From the NCBI RefSeq assembly GCF_000144605.1, contig NC_014375.1:248001-312000 (forward strand): 64,000 nucleotides of DNA, read 5' to 3'. This stretch comes from Brevundimonas subvibrioides ATCC 15264 (GTDB taxonomy: Bacteria > Pseudomonadota > Alphaproteobacteria > Caulobacterales > Caulobacteraceae). Both the position numbers and the translations under genes were made by a program. Of the stretch, positions 57,754 to 64,000 are shown piece after piece (positions within the stretch are counted from its first letter, which is position 1; each line of letters opens with the position of its first letter). Below the pieces are notes generated by a model. That model did not search any database. It worked only from the letters and a program-made list of their open reading frames with translations, and was not told the origin of the DNA.

Positions 57754-58316
57754 GCCGCTGGTTCTCCATCATCCCGCTGGTGGTGCTGGCCTTGCTGGCC
57801 GTGCTGTTCATCGGCTGGTCGCTGAAGCGCGATCCGGAGTTCAAGCCCGCCGCCCTGGTCGGCCAGACGGTGCCGGAGACGGTCCTGCCCATCCTGCAGG
57901 ACGGCGTGCCCGGCCCCCAGAATGTCGACATCCGCACGGCCGGCGTCGGCAAGCCGATGATCGTCAACGTCTTCGCCAGCTGGTGCGCCCCCTGCCGGGT
58001 CGAGCACCCCCAGCTGCTCAAGCTGCAGGCCCAGGGGATCGCTGTCGTCGGCATCGCCTACAAGGACGAACCCGAGGCCACCCAGGCCTTCCTCGACGAA
58101 CTGGGCGACCCCTTCGCCATGGTCCTGGTCGATCAGGACGGCCGGGCGGGTCTGGAGATGGGGATTTCGGGCGTGCCCGAGAGTTTCGCCGTCAACGCCA
58201 TGGGCGAGGTGGTGGCCAAGTCCTCCGGCCCCCTGCTGACCGACGCCGACCTGAAACGGATGACCGACGCCCTGGTCGCCCCCTCGCGCCCCCTGCCCAC
58301 CGCCACGTCGCGATAG
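57750..58316 (+). CDS. dsbE: Thiol:disulfide interchange protein DsbE / CcmG
   Basis: Membrane-anchored periplasmic thioredoxin that keeps apocytochrome c cysteines reduced for heme attachment. The 188-residue protein has an N-terminal anchor (IIPLVVLALLAVLFIGW), redox motif NVFASWCAPCRVEHP near residue 77, and the GVPESFAVNAMGEV cis-Pro region near 144. Translationally coupled to ccmD. The stop is at 58316; no terminator is evident. Confidence 0.93.
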   Translation: MSRWFSIIPLVVLALLAVLFIGWSLKRDPEFKPAALVGQTVPETVLPILQDGVPGPQNVDIRTAGVGKPMIVNVFASWCAPCRVEHPQLLKLQAQGIAVVGIAYKDEPEATQAFLDELGDPFAMVLVDQDGRAGLEMGISGVPESFAVNAMGEVVAKSSGPLLTDADLKRMTDALVAPSRPLPTATSR

Positions 58317-58373
58317 ACCCGCGCTCAAGCCGCGAGGCTGCGGCGGGCCGGGCTTCAGCGCCCCCACAATCCC

Positions 58374-58406
58374 GTTAACCCTTTATCGACAGGAATCGTT
58401 AACCCT
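58374..58406 (+). promoter_or_regulatory. Direct GTTAACCCT repeats (CtrA half-site-like)
   Basis: GTTAACCCT occurs at 58374-58382 and again at 58398-58406, with TTATCGACA (one base from a DnaA box) between them. TTAACC is the CtrA half-site core. They immediately precede the small gene at 58413. Confidence 0.35.
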
Positions 58407-58412
58407 GTCCGC

Positions 58413-58631
58413 ATGAGCGCGATTCGTCCCGACCTGCCGGCCACCCTGCCGACCGCCCCGAACGGCCAGGCGGTCCAGATGCGCGCGGCCCAGGCGGCCT
58501 TCTTCCGGGCCGCGATGGGGGACGTTCAGGCGGCCGCGCCCCAGCGCCCGGCACCCACGACCGCAACCGCGTCAGCCTCCGACACCCCGCGCCTGCCCCG
58601 CCCGGGTCAGCTGCTGGATATCCGGGTCTAG
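58413..58631 (+). CDS. Small hypothetical protein
   Basis: A 72-residue protein, with a helical centre (AVQMRAAQAAFFRAAMGDVQ) and Pro/Ala/Thr-rich flanks ending LPRPGQLLDIRV. No family recognised. No convincing ribosome site is next to the ATG. Support for it being real is codon composition, the defined intergenic gap, and the paired GTTAACCCT boxes upstream. Its stop overlaps the stop of the convergent MarR gene by two bases. Confidence 0.5.
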   Translation: MSAIRPDLPATLPTAPNGQAVQMRAAQAAFFRAAMGDVQAAAPQRPAPTTATASASDTPRLPRPGQLLDIRV

Positions 58632-59239
58632 GCGACCGGCTCGGCGACCTTCGCCTTCTTGGCCTTGCGGACCTTGCCGGCGGGCTCGGCCGCCTTCCTC
58701 GCCGCCTTTTCCGCCTTCCGGGCTTCCTTCTGGGCCTTCTTCAGCGCCTTGGCGTCGGCCTTGGCCTGTTCAGGCGCGGCATCGGCGGAGGCGGCCAGTT
58801 CGCCCAGCAGTTCCAGAAACACGTCGCGCTTGCCCTTGGGCAGCAGACCCATGATCCGCTTGTCGGCCGCCTCGACGCGGGGACGGGCCGCCTCCAGCAA
58901 GGCCTTGCCCTCGTCCGACAGGCTGACGGCCATGGCGCGGGCATCCAGGCTGGAGCGTTCGCGGGCCAGAAGGCCCTTGGTGGTCATGCGGGCGACCAGA
59001 TCGGCCAGGGTGGAGCGATCGATGCCCGTCGCCTTGACCAGATCGGTCTGGGTCAGGCCGGACTTGACCGACACGGCCTCCATTACCGCGAACTGGCGCT
59101 GGGTGGGACCGTCGGACCCGGCTTCCTCGGAATAGATGTCGAGCGCCAGCTGCAGCACCCGGTGCATCAGATGGCTGGGCGAATCCGCCAGCGTTCCCGC
59201 CCGCCTCGCCTGTTTGCCGGACTTGACCATCGAACGCAT
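58628..59239 (-). CDS. MarR family transcriptional regulator with Lys/Ala-rich tail
   Basis: A 203-residue protein. The winged helix-turn-helix core spans about 35-140: QRQFAVMEAVSVKSGLTQTDL, ATGIDRSTLADLVARM for the recognition helix, and the wing LLARERSSLDARAMAV. Beyond residue 160 is a histone-like tail of Lys, Ala and Arg (KALKKAQKEARKAEKAARK) with no MarR counterpart, which may add non-specific DNA binding. MarR proteins usually repress neighbouring or own genes; no palindromic operator was identified with confidence. Transcribed away from the repeat-like region at 59300-59440. Confidence 0.85.
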   Translation of the reverse strand: MRSMVKSGKQARRAGTLADSPSHLMHRVLQLALDIYSEEAGSDGPTQRQFAVMEAVSVKSGLTQTDLVKATGIDRSTLADLVARMTTKGLLARERSSLDARAMAVSLSDEGKALLEAARPRVEAADKRIMGLLPKGKRDVFLELLGELAASADAAPEQAKADAKALKKAQKEARKAEKAARKAAEPAGKVRKAKKAKVAEPVA

Positions 59240-59319
59240 CCCTCTGCCGTATGCGGAGGGTTATCAGTGACGCTTTACAGATTTATGGCGCTGCGCGCCG
59301 GGCCGTTGTCACGGCGCGC

Positions 59320-59435
59320 TATCGTTCGCGCCACGGGCGCGCCCTGCTTGAGCGCAGTTTGCCTGGCCGCTGACGCGGGGCGCTATGGTCGGCTCGCGGA
59401 GCCTCCCGACCTGAGCGCAAACAGTATTGTCTTTC
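59320..59435. repeat. Region sharing blocks with the inverted repeat at 2028-2175
   Basis: Contains CCCTGCTTGAGCGCA near 59342 and GGCGCTATGGTCGGCTCGCGGAGCC near 59379. The same order of blocks (GGCGCTAG...TCGGCTCGCGGAGCC, CTGCTTGAGCGC) occurs at 2031-2071. It lies between the marR and yciB genes; no gene here. Confidence 0.45.
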
Positions 59436-59438
59436 GGC

Positions 59439-60134
59439 TCAGGGCGCGGTGTCGGGCCGGGCGGGGGCCGACGGGTCGACGGGGCCGTCCCTGTCCGCGT
59501 CGGGCAGCATGTTCTTCATGATCAGCGGCACCTGCGACAGGCCGAACACGGACGAGGCGATCCACAGCACGCCGCGGAAGCTGACCCAGACGTCGGCCGG
59601 ATCGACGCCCGTCATGCCGACCCGCGCCGCGACCCAGGCCACCAGGGCCTCCGACCGCACCAGCTCGTTGACCACGGCCACGGCCAGAAAATAGAGCCCG
59701 TAGCGGAACGTCAGCGTCCGCCACGCCGCGTCGTTGATCGGCAGGACGGTGCCCAGCAGGGCCTTCAGCGGCTGTTTGCCCAGCCGCAGACCGCCCAGAA
59801 GCGCCACGGCCAGGGAGGCGTTCAGCACCGTCACCTTCACCTTGACCCAGACGTCGTCATTGGTCAGCAGGGTCAGGACCCCGAACACCAGGGCGAACCC
59901 GCCGACCAGCAGCGGCATCAGCGCCAGTCGCTTCTCGACCAGCAGGCCGACGATCACGGCGACGGCCGACCCGCCGACCAGCGCCCAGGTCGCATGCACC
60001 AGGGCCTCGTCGCCCGGCAGGCCGCGCAGGCGGAAGACCAGGAAGGTCACGCCAAACGCCAGAAGCGCGCCGAAATCGACCAGCTGGCGGACCCAGGGCG
60101 GCGGGCCGGCGCGGGGGGGCTGTGCGTCGGTCAT
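59439..60134 (-). CDS. yciB: Inner membrane-spanning protein YciB (septation protein A / IspZ)
   Basis: A 231-residue inner-membrane protein with five or six hydrophobic helices. It has family landmarks such as KVKVTVLNASLAVALLGG near residue 100, WRTLTFRYGLYFLAVAVVNE near 137, and LSQVPLIMKNMLP near 200. YciB supports envelope integrity and cell division/elongation, but its activity is unclear. Follows ftsY on the same strand with a 3-bp gap, a conserved alphaproteobacterial pair. The C terminus is Pro/Asp-rich. Confidence 0.9.
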   Translation of the reverse strand: MTDAQPPRAGPPPWVRQLVDFGALLAFGVTFLVFRLRGLPGDEALVHATWALVGGSAVAVIVGLLVEKRLALMPLLVGGFALVFGVLTLLTNDDVWVKVKVTVLNASLAVALLGGLRLGKQPLKALLGTVLPINDAAWRTLTFRYGLYFLAVAVVNELVRSEALVAWVAARVGMTGVDPADVWVSFRGVLWIASSVFGLSQVPLIMKNMLPDADRDGPVDPSAPARPDTAP

Positions 60135-60137
60135 GGT

Positions 60138-61076
60138 CTAGTCTTCCAGTCCGACCAGCGAGCGCGCGAACGCCCGGGCGTCGAAGGGTTGCAGGTCGTC
60201 GATCCCCTCGCCCACCCCGATCAGCTTGATGGGGGCATCGGACGCCTGGGCCACGGGCACCAGGACCCCGCCGCGCGCAGTGCCGTCCAGCTTGGTCATC
60301 ACCAGACCCGACACGAAGGCGGTTCGGCCGAAGATCTGTTCCTGGGCCAGGGCGTTGCGGCCCACGGTGGCGTCCAGCACCAGCAGGGTCTCGTGCGGCG
60401 CGTCCGGATCGATCTTCTTCAGCACCCGAACGATCTTAAGCAGCTCGTCCATCAGGGCGGACTTGTTCTGCAGCCGCCCGGCCGTGTCGATCAGGATGAC
60501 GTCGTAGTTCTCGGCCCTGGCCTTGGTGTAGGCATCGAACGCGAGGCCCGCCGGGTCGGCCCCGTCGCGGCGACTCTCGAAATCGGCCCCGGCGCGCTCG
60601 GCCCAGACCTTCAGCTGCTCGCGGGCGGCGGCGCGGAAGGTGTCGCCGGCCACGATCATGACCCTGGCGCCCTTGCCCGTCAGGTCGGCGGCGATCTTGC
60701 CCAGCGTCGTGGTCTTGCCCGATCCGTTGACGCCGACGAACAGCACGACATACGGCTTGATGCCCTCCGACAGCGGATCGAAGGTCGCCTGACGCGGCAG
60801 CAGCTCGGCGGCGACCGCCTCGGCCAGGGCCTCCTTGACCTCGCGCTCGTCGGACACCTTGCCGAACCTCAGCTCGCGGAAGCGGGCGACGATGCGGTCC
60901 GTGGCGGCCGGCCCCAGATCGCTTTCCAGCAGATGCTCTTCCAGCCGGTCCAGCGCGGCCTCGCTCAGCGGCTCCTTGACGAAGGTGCCCACGACCGTCT
61001 CGGTCATCTGCTGGCTGGAGCGGGCCAGCCCCGCGCTGAGGCGCTGGAACCAGCCCTTCTTCGGCGTGTCGGTCAT
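60138..61076 (-). CDS. ftsY: Signal recognition particle receptor FtsY
   Basis: GTPase receptor that docks SRP-ribosome complexes at the membrane. The 312-residue protein has the N domain (about 10-85) and G domain with P-loop FVGVNGSGKTTTLGK near 113. Further G-domain motifs are DTFRAAAREQL near 142, DTAGRLQNK near 194, TKLDGTARGG near 261 and GVGEGIDDLQPFD near 290. The long acidic A domain of E. coli FtsY is missing, as in many alphaproteobacteria. Cotranscribed with yciB. Confidence 0.96.
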   Translation of the reverse strand: MTDTPKKGWFQRLSAGLARSSQQMTETVVGTFVKEPLSEAALDRLEEHLLESDLGPAATDRIVARFRELRFGKVSDEREVKEALAEAVAAELLPRQATFDPLSEGIKPYVVLFVGVNGSGKTTTLGKIAADLTGKGARVMIVAGDTFRAAAREQLKVWAERAGADFESRRDGADPAGLAFDAYTKARAENYDVILIDTAGRLQNKSALMDELLKIVRVLKKIDPDAPHETLLVLDATVGRNALAQEQIFGRTAFVSGLVMTKLDGTARGGVLVPVAQASDAPIKLIGVGEGIDDLQPFDARAFARSLVGLED

Positions 61077-61177
61077 AGGGAAGGGCTTTAGCCGTCGCGG
61101 GCGGGCAGGTCACGGGGTAACGTGGCCATGTCGCGACTTTGGCTCTATATGAGCATAACCCGTCTCGAGGACCTGCC

Positions 61178-63223
61178 TTGGCCGAACCGCACCCGTTCCA
61201 CGCCCCCCGCACCCACGGCTTCGTCCGCGTCGCGGCGGCCACGCCGGTGGTCCATATCGCCGACCCGGCCGCCAATGCCGAAGAACACGTCGCCCTGATT
61301 CGCCAGGCGGGCGCACAGGGTTGCGACCTCATCGTCTTCCCCGAGCTGAGCCTGAGCGGCTACGCCATCGACGATCTGCACATGCAGGCGGCCCTGCTGG
61401 CCGAGGTCGATCGCCAGATCGGGCATCTGGCCCGGGTCGCGGGCGAGGCGGGGCTGGTCGCGGTCGTCGGCGCCCCCGTCCGGCATGGCGACCGCCTGCT
61501 GAACACCGCCGTGGTGCTGGCGGGCGGCGAGGTCACCGGCGTCGTGCCCAAGACCTATCTGCCGAACTACCGCGAATACTACGAGAAGCGCTGGTTCTCG
61601 TCCGGCGACGACATCGGGGCGGAGACGCTCCGGATCGGCGGCCAGGACAGCTGGGTCGGCACGCGGCTGCTGTTCGAGGCCGACGACCGGCCGGGCTTCG
61701 TCGTCGGCGTCGAGATCTGCGAGGACTTCTGGGCCCCCGTGCCGCCGTCCACCCGTCAGGCCCTGGCGGGCGCGCGCATCCTGCTGAACCTGTCGGCCTC
61801 CAACATCGTCATCGGCAAGGCGGACGAACGCGCCATGCTGTGTTCCAGCCAGTCGGCGCGGACCCTGTCGGCCTACGTCTTCACCGCCTCCGGCTGGGGC
61901 GAAAGCACCACCGACCTGGCCTGGGACGGTCAGGCGACGATCCACGAACTGGGCGCGAAACTGGCGTCGGGCGAGCGGTTCGCGCTGGAGAGCCATCTGA
62001 CGGTCGCCGACATCGACATCGAGCGGATCGGCCAGGACCGGCTGCGCAACGGCACCTTCGCCGACTGCGCCCGGCGCGAGCTGGACGAGGAAGGCTATAT
62101 CCGGCTGGGGTTCCGGACCCGCGACGCCGCGCCCGCCGGGCCGTTGATCCGCCCGCTGGACCGGTTCCCCTTCGTACCGGACGATCCCGCCCGTCTGGAC
62201 CAGGACTGTTTCGAGGCCTTCAACATCCAGGTCCAGGGCCTGATGCGCCGGATGACGGCGACGGGGGCCGAGCGGCTGTGCATCGGCGTGTCGGGCGGTC
62301 TGGATTCGACCCAGGCCCTACTGGTCGCCTGCCGCGCCTTCGACCGGCTGAACCTGCCGCGGACGAACATCCTCGGCTTCACCATGCCGGGTTTCGCGAC
62401 CTCGGACGGGACGAAGTCCAACGCCTGGGCCCTGATGACCGCCCTCGGAGTCACGGGCGCGGAGATCGACATCCGCCCCGCCGCCGAGCGCATGCTGGCC
62501 GACATCAAACATCCCTATGCGGACGGCCAGCCCGTCCACGACATCACCTTCGAGAACGTTCAGGCGGGCTTGCGCACCGACTACCTGTTCCGGCTGGCCA
62601 ACCAGAACCGGGCCTTCGTGCTGGGCACCGGCGACCTGTCGGAACTGGCGCTGGGCTGGGCCACCTATGGCGTCGGCGACCATATGAGCCACTACAACGT
62701 CAACGGCGGCGTGGCGAAGACCCTGATCCGGCACCTGATCCGCTGGGTCGCCGATCGCGAGCCCGATGGCGGTGCGGCCGACGTCCTGTACGCCATTCTG
62801 GACACGGAGATCTCGCCCGAATTGGTCCCGGCCGGCGCGGACGGACAGATCCAGTCGACGGAAGCCACCGTCGGCCCCTATGCGCTGAACGACTTCTTCC
62901 TGTTCCACATCACCCGTTACGGCATGAGCCCGTCGAAGGTCGCCTTCCTGGCCCATCAGGCCTGGGGCGATGCCGCCCGCGGCCACTGGCCGGCGAACAC
63001 GCCCGACGCCGAACGCGTCAGTTACGATCTGCCGACCATCAAGGGCTGGCTGCGGAAATTCCTGGTCCGCTTCTTCCAGACCAGCCAGTTCAAGCGCTCG
63101 GCCCTGCCCAACGGGCCCAAGGTCGTCACCGGCGGCTCCCTGTCGCCGCGCGGCGACTGGCGCGCGCCCTCGGACGGCAACGCGCGGGTGTGGCTGGACG
63201 AGCTGGACGCCAACGTCCCCTGA
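61178..63223 (+). CDS. nadE: Glutamine-dependent NAD+ synthetase
   Basis: Last step of NAD synthesis, using ammonia from an attached glutaminase. The 681-residue protein has an N-terminal nitrilase-type glutaminase domain (FPELSLSGY near 53, KTYLPNYREYYEKR near 126, and catalytic Cys in VEICEDFW near 180). The C-terminal synthetase has the P-loop GVSGGLDSTQALL near 369 and GTGDLSELALGWATYG near 485. The TTG at 61178 is chosen over TTG 61139 because GAGG lies 7-8 nt before it and the length then matches long NadE. Divergent from ftsY. Confidence 0.93.
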   Translation: MAEPHPFHAPRTHGFVRVAAATPVVHIADPAANAEEHVALIRQAGAQGCDLIVFPELSLSGYAIDDLHMQAALLAEVDRQIGHLARVAGEAGLVAVVGAPVRHGDRLLNTAVVLAGGEVTGVVPKTYLPNYREYYEKRWFSSGDDIGAETLRIGGQDSWVGTRLLFEADDRPGFVVGVEICEDFWAPVPPSTRQALAGARILLNLSASNIVIGKADERAMLCSSQSARTLSAYVFTASGWGESTTDLAWDGQATIHELGAKLASGERFALESHLTVADIDIERIGQDRLRNGTFADCARRELDEEGYIRLGFRTRDAAPAGPLIRPLDRFPFVPDDPARLDQDCFEAFNIQVQGLMRRMTATGAERLCIGVSGGLDSTQALLVACRAFDRLNLPRTNILGFTMPGFATSDGTKSNAWALMTALGVTGAEIDIRPAAERMLADIKHPYADGQPVHDITFENVQAGLRTDYLFRLANQNRAFVLGTGDLSELALGWATYGVGDHMSHYNVNGGVAKTLIRHLIRWVADREPDGGAADVLYAILDTEISPELVPAGADGQIQSTEATVGPYALNDFFLFHITRYGMSPSKVAFLAHQAWGDAARGHWPANTPDAERVSYDLPTIKGWLRKFLVRFFQTSQFKRSALPNGPKVVTGGSLSPRGDWRAPSDGNARVWLDELDANVP

Positions 63224-63279
63224 CGCCGACGCCCGACCGGGCCCCTCGACAGGGGGCGCAGGGCGGGCTTGGATGGATC

Positions 63280-64000
63280 ATGACCCGATCCCTGATCCGC
63301 GCCCTGCTCGCCGCCACCGCCCTTTTCACGGCCGTACCGGTTCAGGCGCAGGCCCCTGCCGCAACCCCGACACAGGCCGCCGGCCCCGCGCCCTATGTCG
63401 CCTATGCCCAGTCCCGCATCCTGATCCGCGACGTCCAGCTGATCGACGGGACCGGAGCGGCCGCGCGGCCGGGCATGAGCGTGCTGATGGAGAACGGCCG
63501 GATCGTTCGCGTCGCTCCGGCGGCCGAGCTGACCGACACCGGCGACGCCACCGTCATCGACGGCCGGGGCAAGACCCTGATGCCCGGCCTCGTGCTGATG
63601 CACGAGCACATGTTCTACCCGACCGGCCGGGCCAACTATACCGAGATGGTCTACAGCTTTCCCCGCCTGTACCTGGCCGGCGGCGTGACCAGCCTGCGCA
63701 CGGCCGGGACCATGGCCCCCTATGCCGACCTGAACCTGCGCGACGAGATCGCGGCCGGACGGATCCCGGGACCGGACATCGACGTGACCGCCCCCTATCT
63801 GAACGGGCCGGGCCTGCCGATCCTGAAGGTCAACGCCCTGGGCGACGTCGCCGATGCCGAGCGGATGGTGACCTACTGGGCCGACGAGGGGGCCACCTCC
63901 TACAAGGTCTATATGCAGATCACCCGGGCCGAACTGGCCCGGATCGTCGAGCTGGCCCATGCGCGGGACCAGCGCGTCACCGGCCACCTGTGCTCGGTCA
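63280..64000 (+). CDS. Exported amidohydrolase, N-terminal part
   Basis: The first 240 residues of a metal-dependent hydrolase, cut by the window end. A signal peptide (ALLAATALFTAVPVQAQA, cleavage after AQA near 24) sends it to the periplasm. The beta-sandwich (LIRDVQLIDGTGAAARPG near 48) leads into the TIM barrel with the first metal pair in LVLMHEHMFYP (H-x-H near 109-111). LAGGVTSLRTAGT near 132 and YKVYM near 212 also fit imidazolonepropionase/prolidase-like amidohydrolases. The substrate is unknown. The gene follows nadE by 56 bp with GGATGG before the ATG. Confidence 0.83.
   Translation, partial: MTRSLIRALLAATALFTAVPVQAQAPAATPTQAAGPAPYVAYAQSRILIRDVQLIDGTGAAARPGMSVLMENGRIVRVAPAAELTDTGDATVIDGRGKTLMPGLVLMHEHMFYPTGRANYTEMVYSFPRLYLAGGVTSLRTAGTMAPYADLNLRDEIAAGRIPGPDIDVTAPYLNGPGLPILKVNALGDVADAERMVTYWADEGATSYKVYMQITRAELARIVELAHARDQRVTGHLCSV

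Overview
This is a contiguous, very GC-rich stretch of chromosome that looks like an alphaproteobacterium of the Caulobacterales, most likely Brevundimonas or a close relative. The basis is the codon usage, the conserved alphaproteobacterial gene orders (mutS-glnD-murJ-trpS, lysC-ptsP divergent from ubiG, rpe-heparinase, comF-grxC-nitrilase-DUF1178, ftsY-yciB), two exact EcfG/SigT-type promoters (GGAAC-N16-CGTT), and several families of long GC-rich intergenic palindromes. No tRNA, rRNA, CRISPR array, prophage or insertion sequence was found. Genus level is an inference from gene order and style, not from a database match.

Layout. 1-6.2 kb: end of a DUF418 membrane protein, hisS, a likely small RNA with its own terminator, gpmA overlapping a short RibD-like deaminase, a serine hydrolase, and a phosphomannomutase/phosphoglucomutase. 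6.2-18.3 kb: repeat element, zinc alcohol dehydrogenase, GIY-YIG nuclease abutting a long palindrome, clpB, a LysE exporter, a TonB-type outer membrane barrel, a Tat-exported serine hydrolase, an FAD monooxygenase whose 3' end runs into a repeat, and a DUF4893 lipoprotein. 18.4-26.2 kb: rpe, heparinase-like protein, lipoprotein, MpaB/DUF2236 oxygenase, purH, dienelactone hydrolase-like protein, OsmC and a GNAT. 26.3-34.4 kb (minus strand): mutS, glnD, murJ and trpS as one tightly packed operon. 34.4-36.9 kb: a cobalamin riboswitch and BtuB receptor, bracketed by two direct copies of one repeat.

36.9-42.6 kb is the envelope-stress part. It holds an aldo/keto-reductase-like protein that seems to have lost its catalytic residues, then a DUF883/holin-like pair and a DUF1328 protein behind EcfG promoters. 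A metallophosphoesterase, a lipid-kinase-like protein, a glycine-zipper lipoprotein with a second exact EcfG promoter, and an OmpA-like lipoprotein follow. 42.6-46.3 kb: a methyltransferase head-to-head with the comF-grxC-nitrilase-DUF1178-GNAT operon. 46.3-54 kb: a large palindrome, a small lipoprotein, ubiG, lysC, ptsP, rodZ and ispG. 54-64 kb: a TSUP permease, a response regulator, prfA, ccmC-ccmD-dsbE, a MarR regulator, yciB, ftsY, nadE and the start of an amidohydrolase.

Most genes are housekeeping. The less ordinary content lies between them: at least six kinds of long palindrome (one reads into a protein, one supplies a ribosome binding site, one abuts a GIY-YIG nuclease gene, one pair brackets the B12-uptake cassette), a structured small RNA with a G-rich loop, a small stress-sigma regulon, and a DnaA box in the rodZ promoter region.
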